Assembly: GCA_900316925.1 (NCBI GenBank)
Contig: ONEU01000150.1
Coordinates: 1 to 6,421, forward strand
DNA from: an uncultured Eubacteriales bacterium
GTDB lineage: Bacteria > Bacillota > Clostridia > Oscillospirales > Acutalibacteraceae
Reading direction: 5' to 3'
DNA length: 6,421 nucleotides
Shown: positions 6,335 to 6,421 of the stretch, piece by piece
Position numbering within the stretch: the stretch's first letter is position 1
Layout of the letters: each line of letters starts with the position of its first letter
Notes under the pieces: model-generated
Told to the model about the DNA's origin: nothing
Seen by the model: only the letters and a program-made list of their open reading frames with translations
Databases searched by the model: none
Position numbers and translations under genes: made by a program

Positions 6335-6370
6335 GGGAAAACCTTTTTCTGGCGAAAAAAAGGTTTTCCC
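6335..6370. repeat. Inverted repeat with 14-bp perfect arms upstream of the dehydratase
   Basis: GGGAAAACCTTTTT (6335-6348) is the exact reverse complement of 6357-6370, with an 8-nt loop. After one mismatch the pairing continues for two more bases (CC at 6332-6333 with GG at 6372-6373). It lies upstream of the predicted promoter, and neither side has a U-run after the stem, so it is not a textbook terminator of either strand. It may be one copy of a dispersed intergenic palindrome. The rest of 6371-6421 shows no gene. Confidence 0.75.
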
Positions 6371-6421
6371 CGGACCCCTTTCCAAAATTCGCTGTGGAAT
6401 AAGCCTTGAAGCAATCGGTAA

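Noticed and set aside
6371..6421. End of another gene at the right edge
   Set aside because: The 51 bases are too short to judge, show no recognisable coding motif, and appear to continue the intergenic palindrome's flank.

Overview
The window looks like a chromosomal segment of a Gram-positive anaerobe of the class Clostridia, most likely Ruminococcus/Oscillospiraceae-like. This is inferred from AGGAG-type ribosome sites, compact SigA-like promoters, and the N-terminal CPNGHxFD...CPxC zinc-ribbon plus FHA architecture that I associate with that group. No marker gene fixes the genus. All five genes I accept lie on the minus strand, so transcription runs from high to low coordinates.

Two transcription units are visible. 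Unit A (about 6250 down to 3103) starts from an extended -10 promoter. It carries a 630-residue membrane-anchored nucleotide-sugar 4,6-dehydratase of the FlaA1/CapD/PglF/WbpM type, then a 357-residue polysaccharide pyruvyl transferase family protein, and ends at a strong intrinsic terminator. Both products point to synthesis or decoration of a surface polysaccharide or glycoconjugate.

Unit B (about 3039 down to 1) starts from a near-consensus promoter, TTGACT-17 bp-TATAAT. It has a leader of about 98 nt with a perfect 14-bp palindrome, then three tightly spaced genes that all end in FHA or FHA-like domains. The first is a zinc ribbon plus a charged EPEK-repeat linker plus a divergent FHA domain. 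The second is a four-helix membrane protein with a Pro/Gln-rich linker and a more canonical FHA domain. The third is a second zinc ribbon plus a Pro-rich linker plus a divergent FHA domain. The unit closes with a 19-bp hairpin at the left edge of the window. The first and third proteins are clear paralogs flanking the membrane protein.

The FHA operon is the least explained part. Its layout suggests a membrane-tethered scaffold with two soluble partners, perhaps reading Ser/Thr phosphorylation or working with a kinase, phosphatase or secretion system outside the window. No such partner is present here, so that role is inference. The 231-bp stretch right of the dehydratase holds its promoter and a large inverted repeat, and no gene that I can see.
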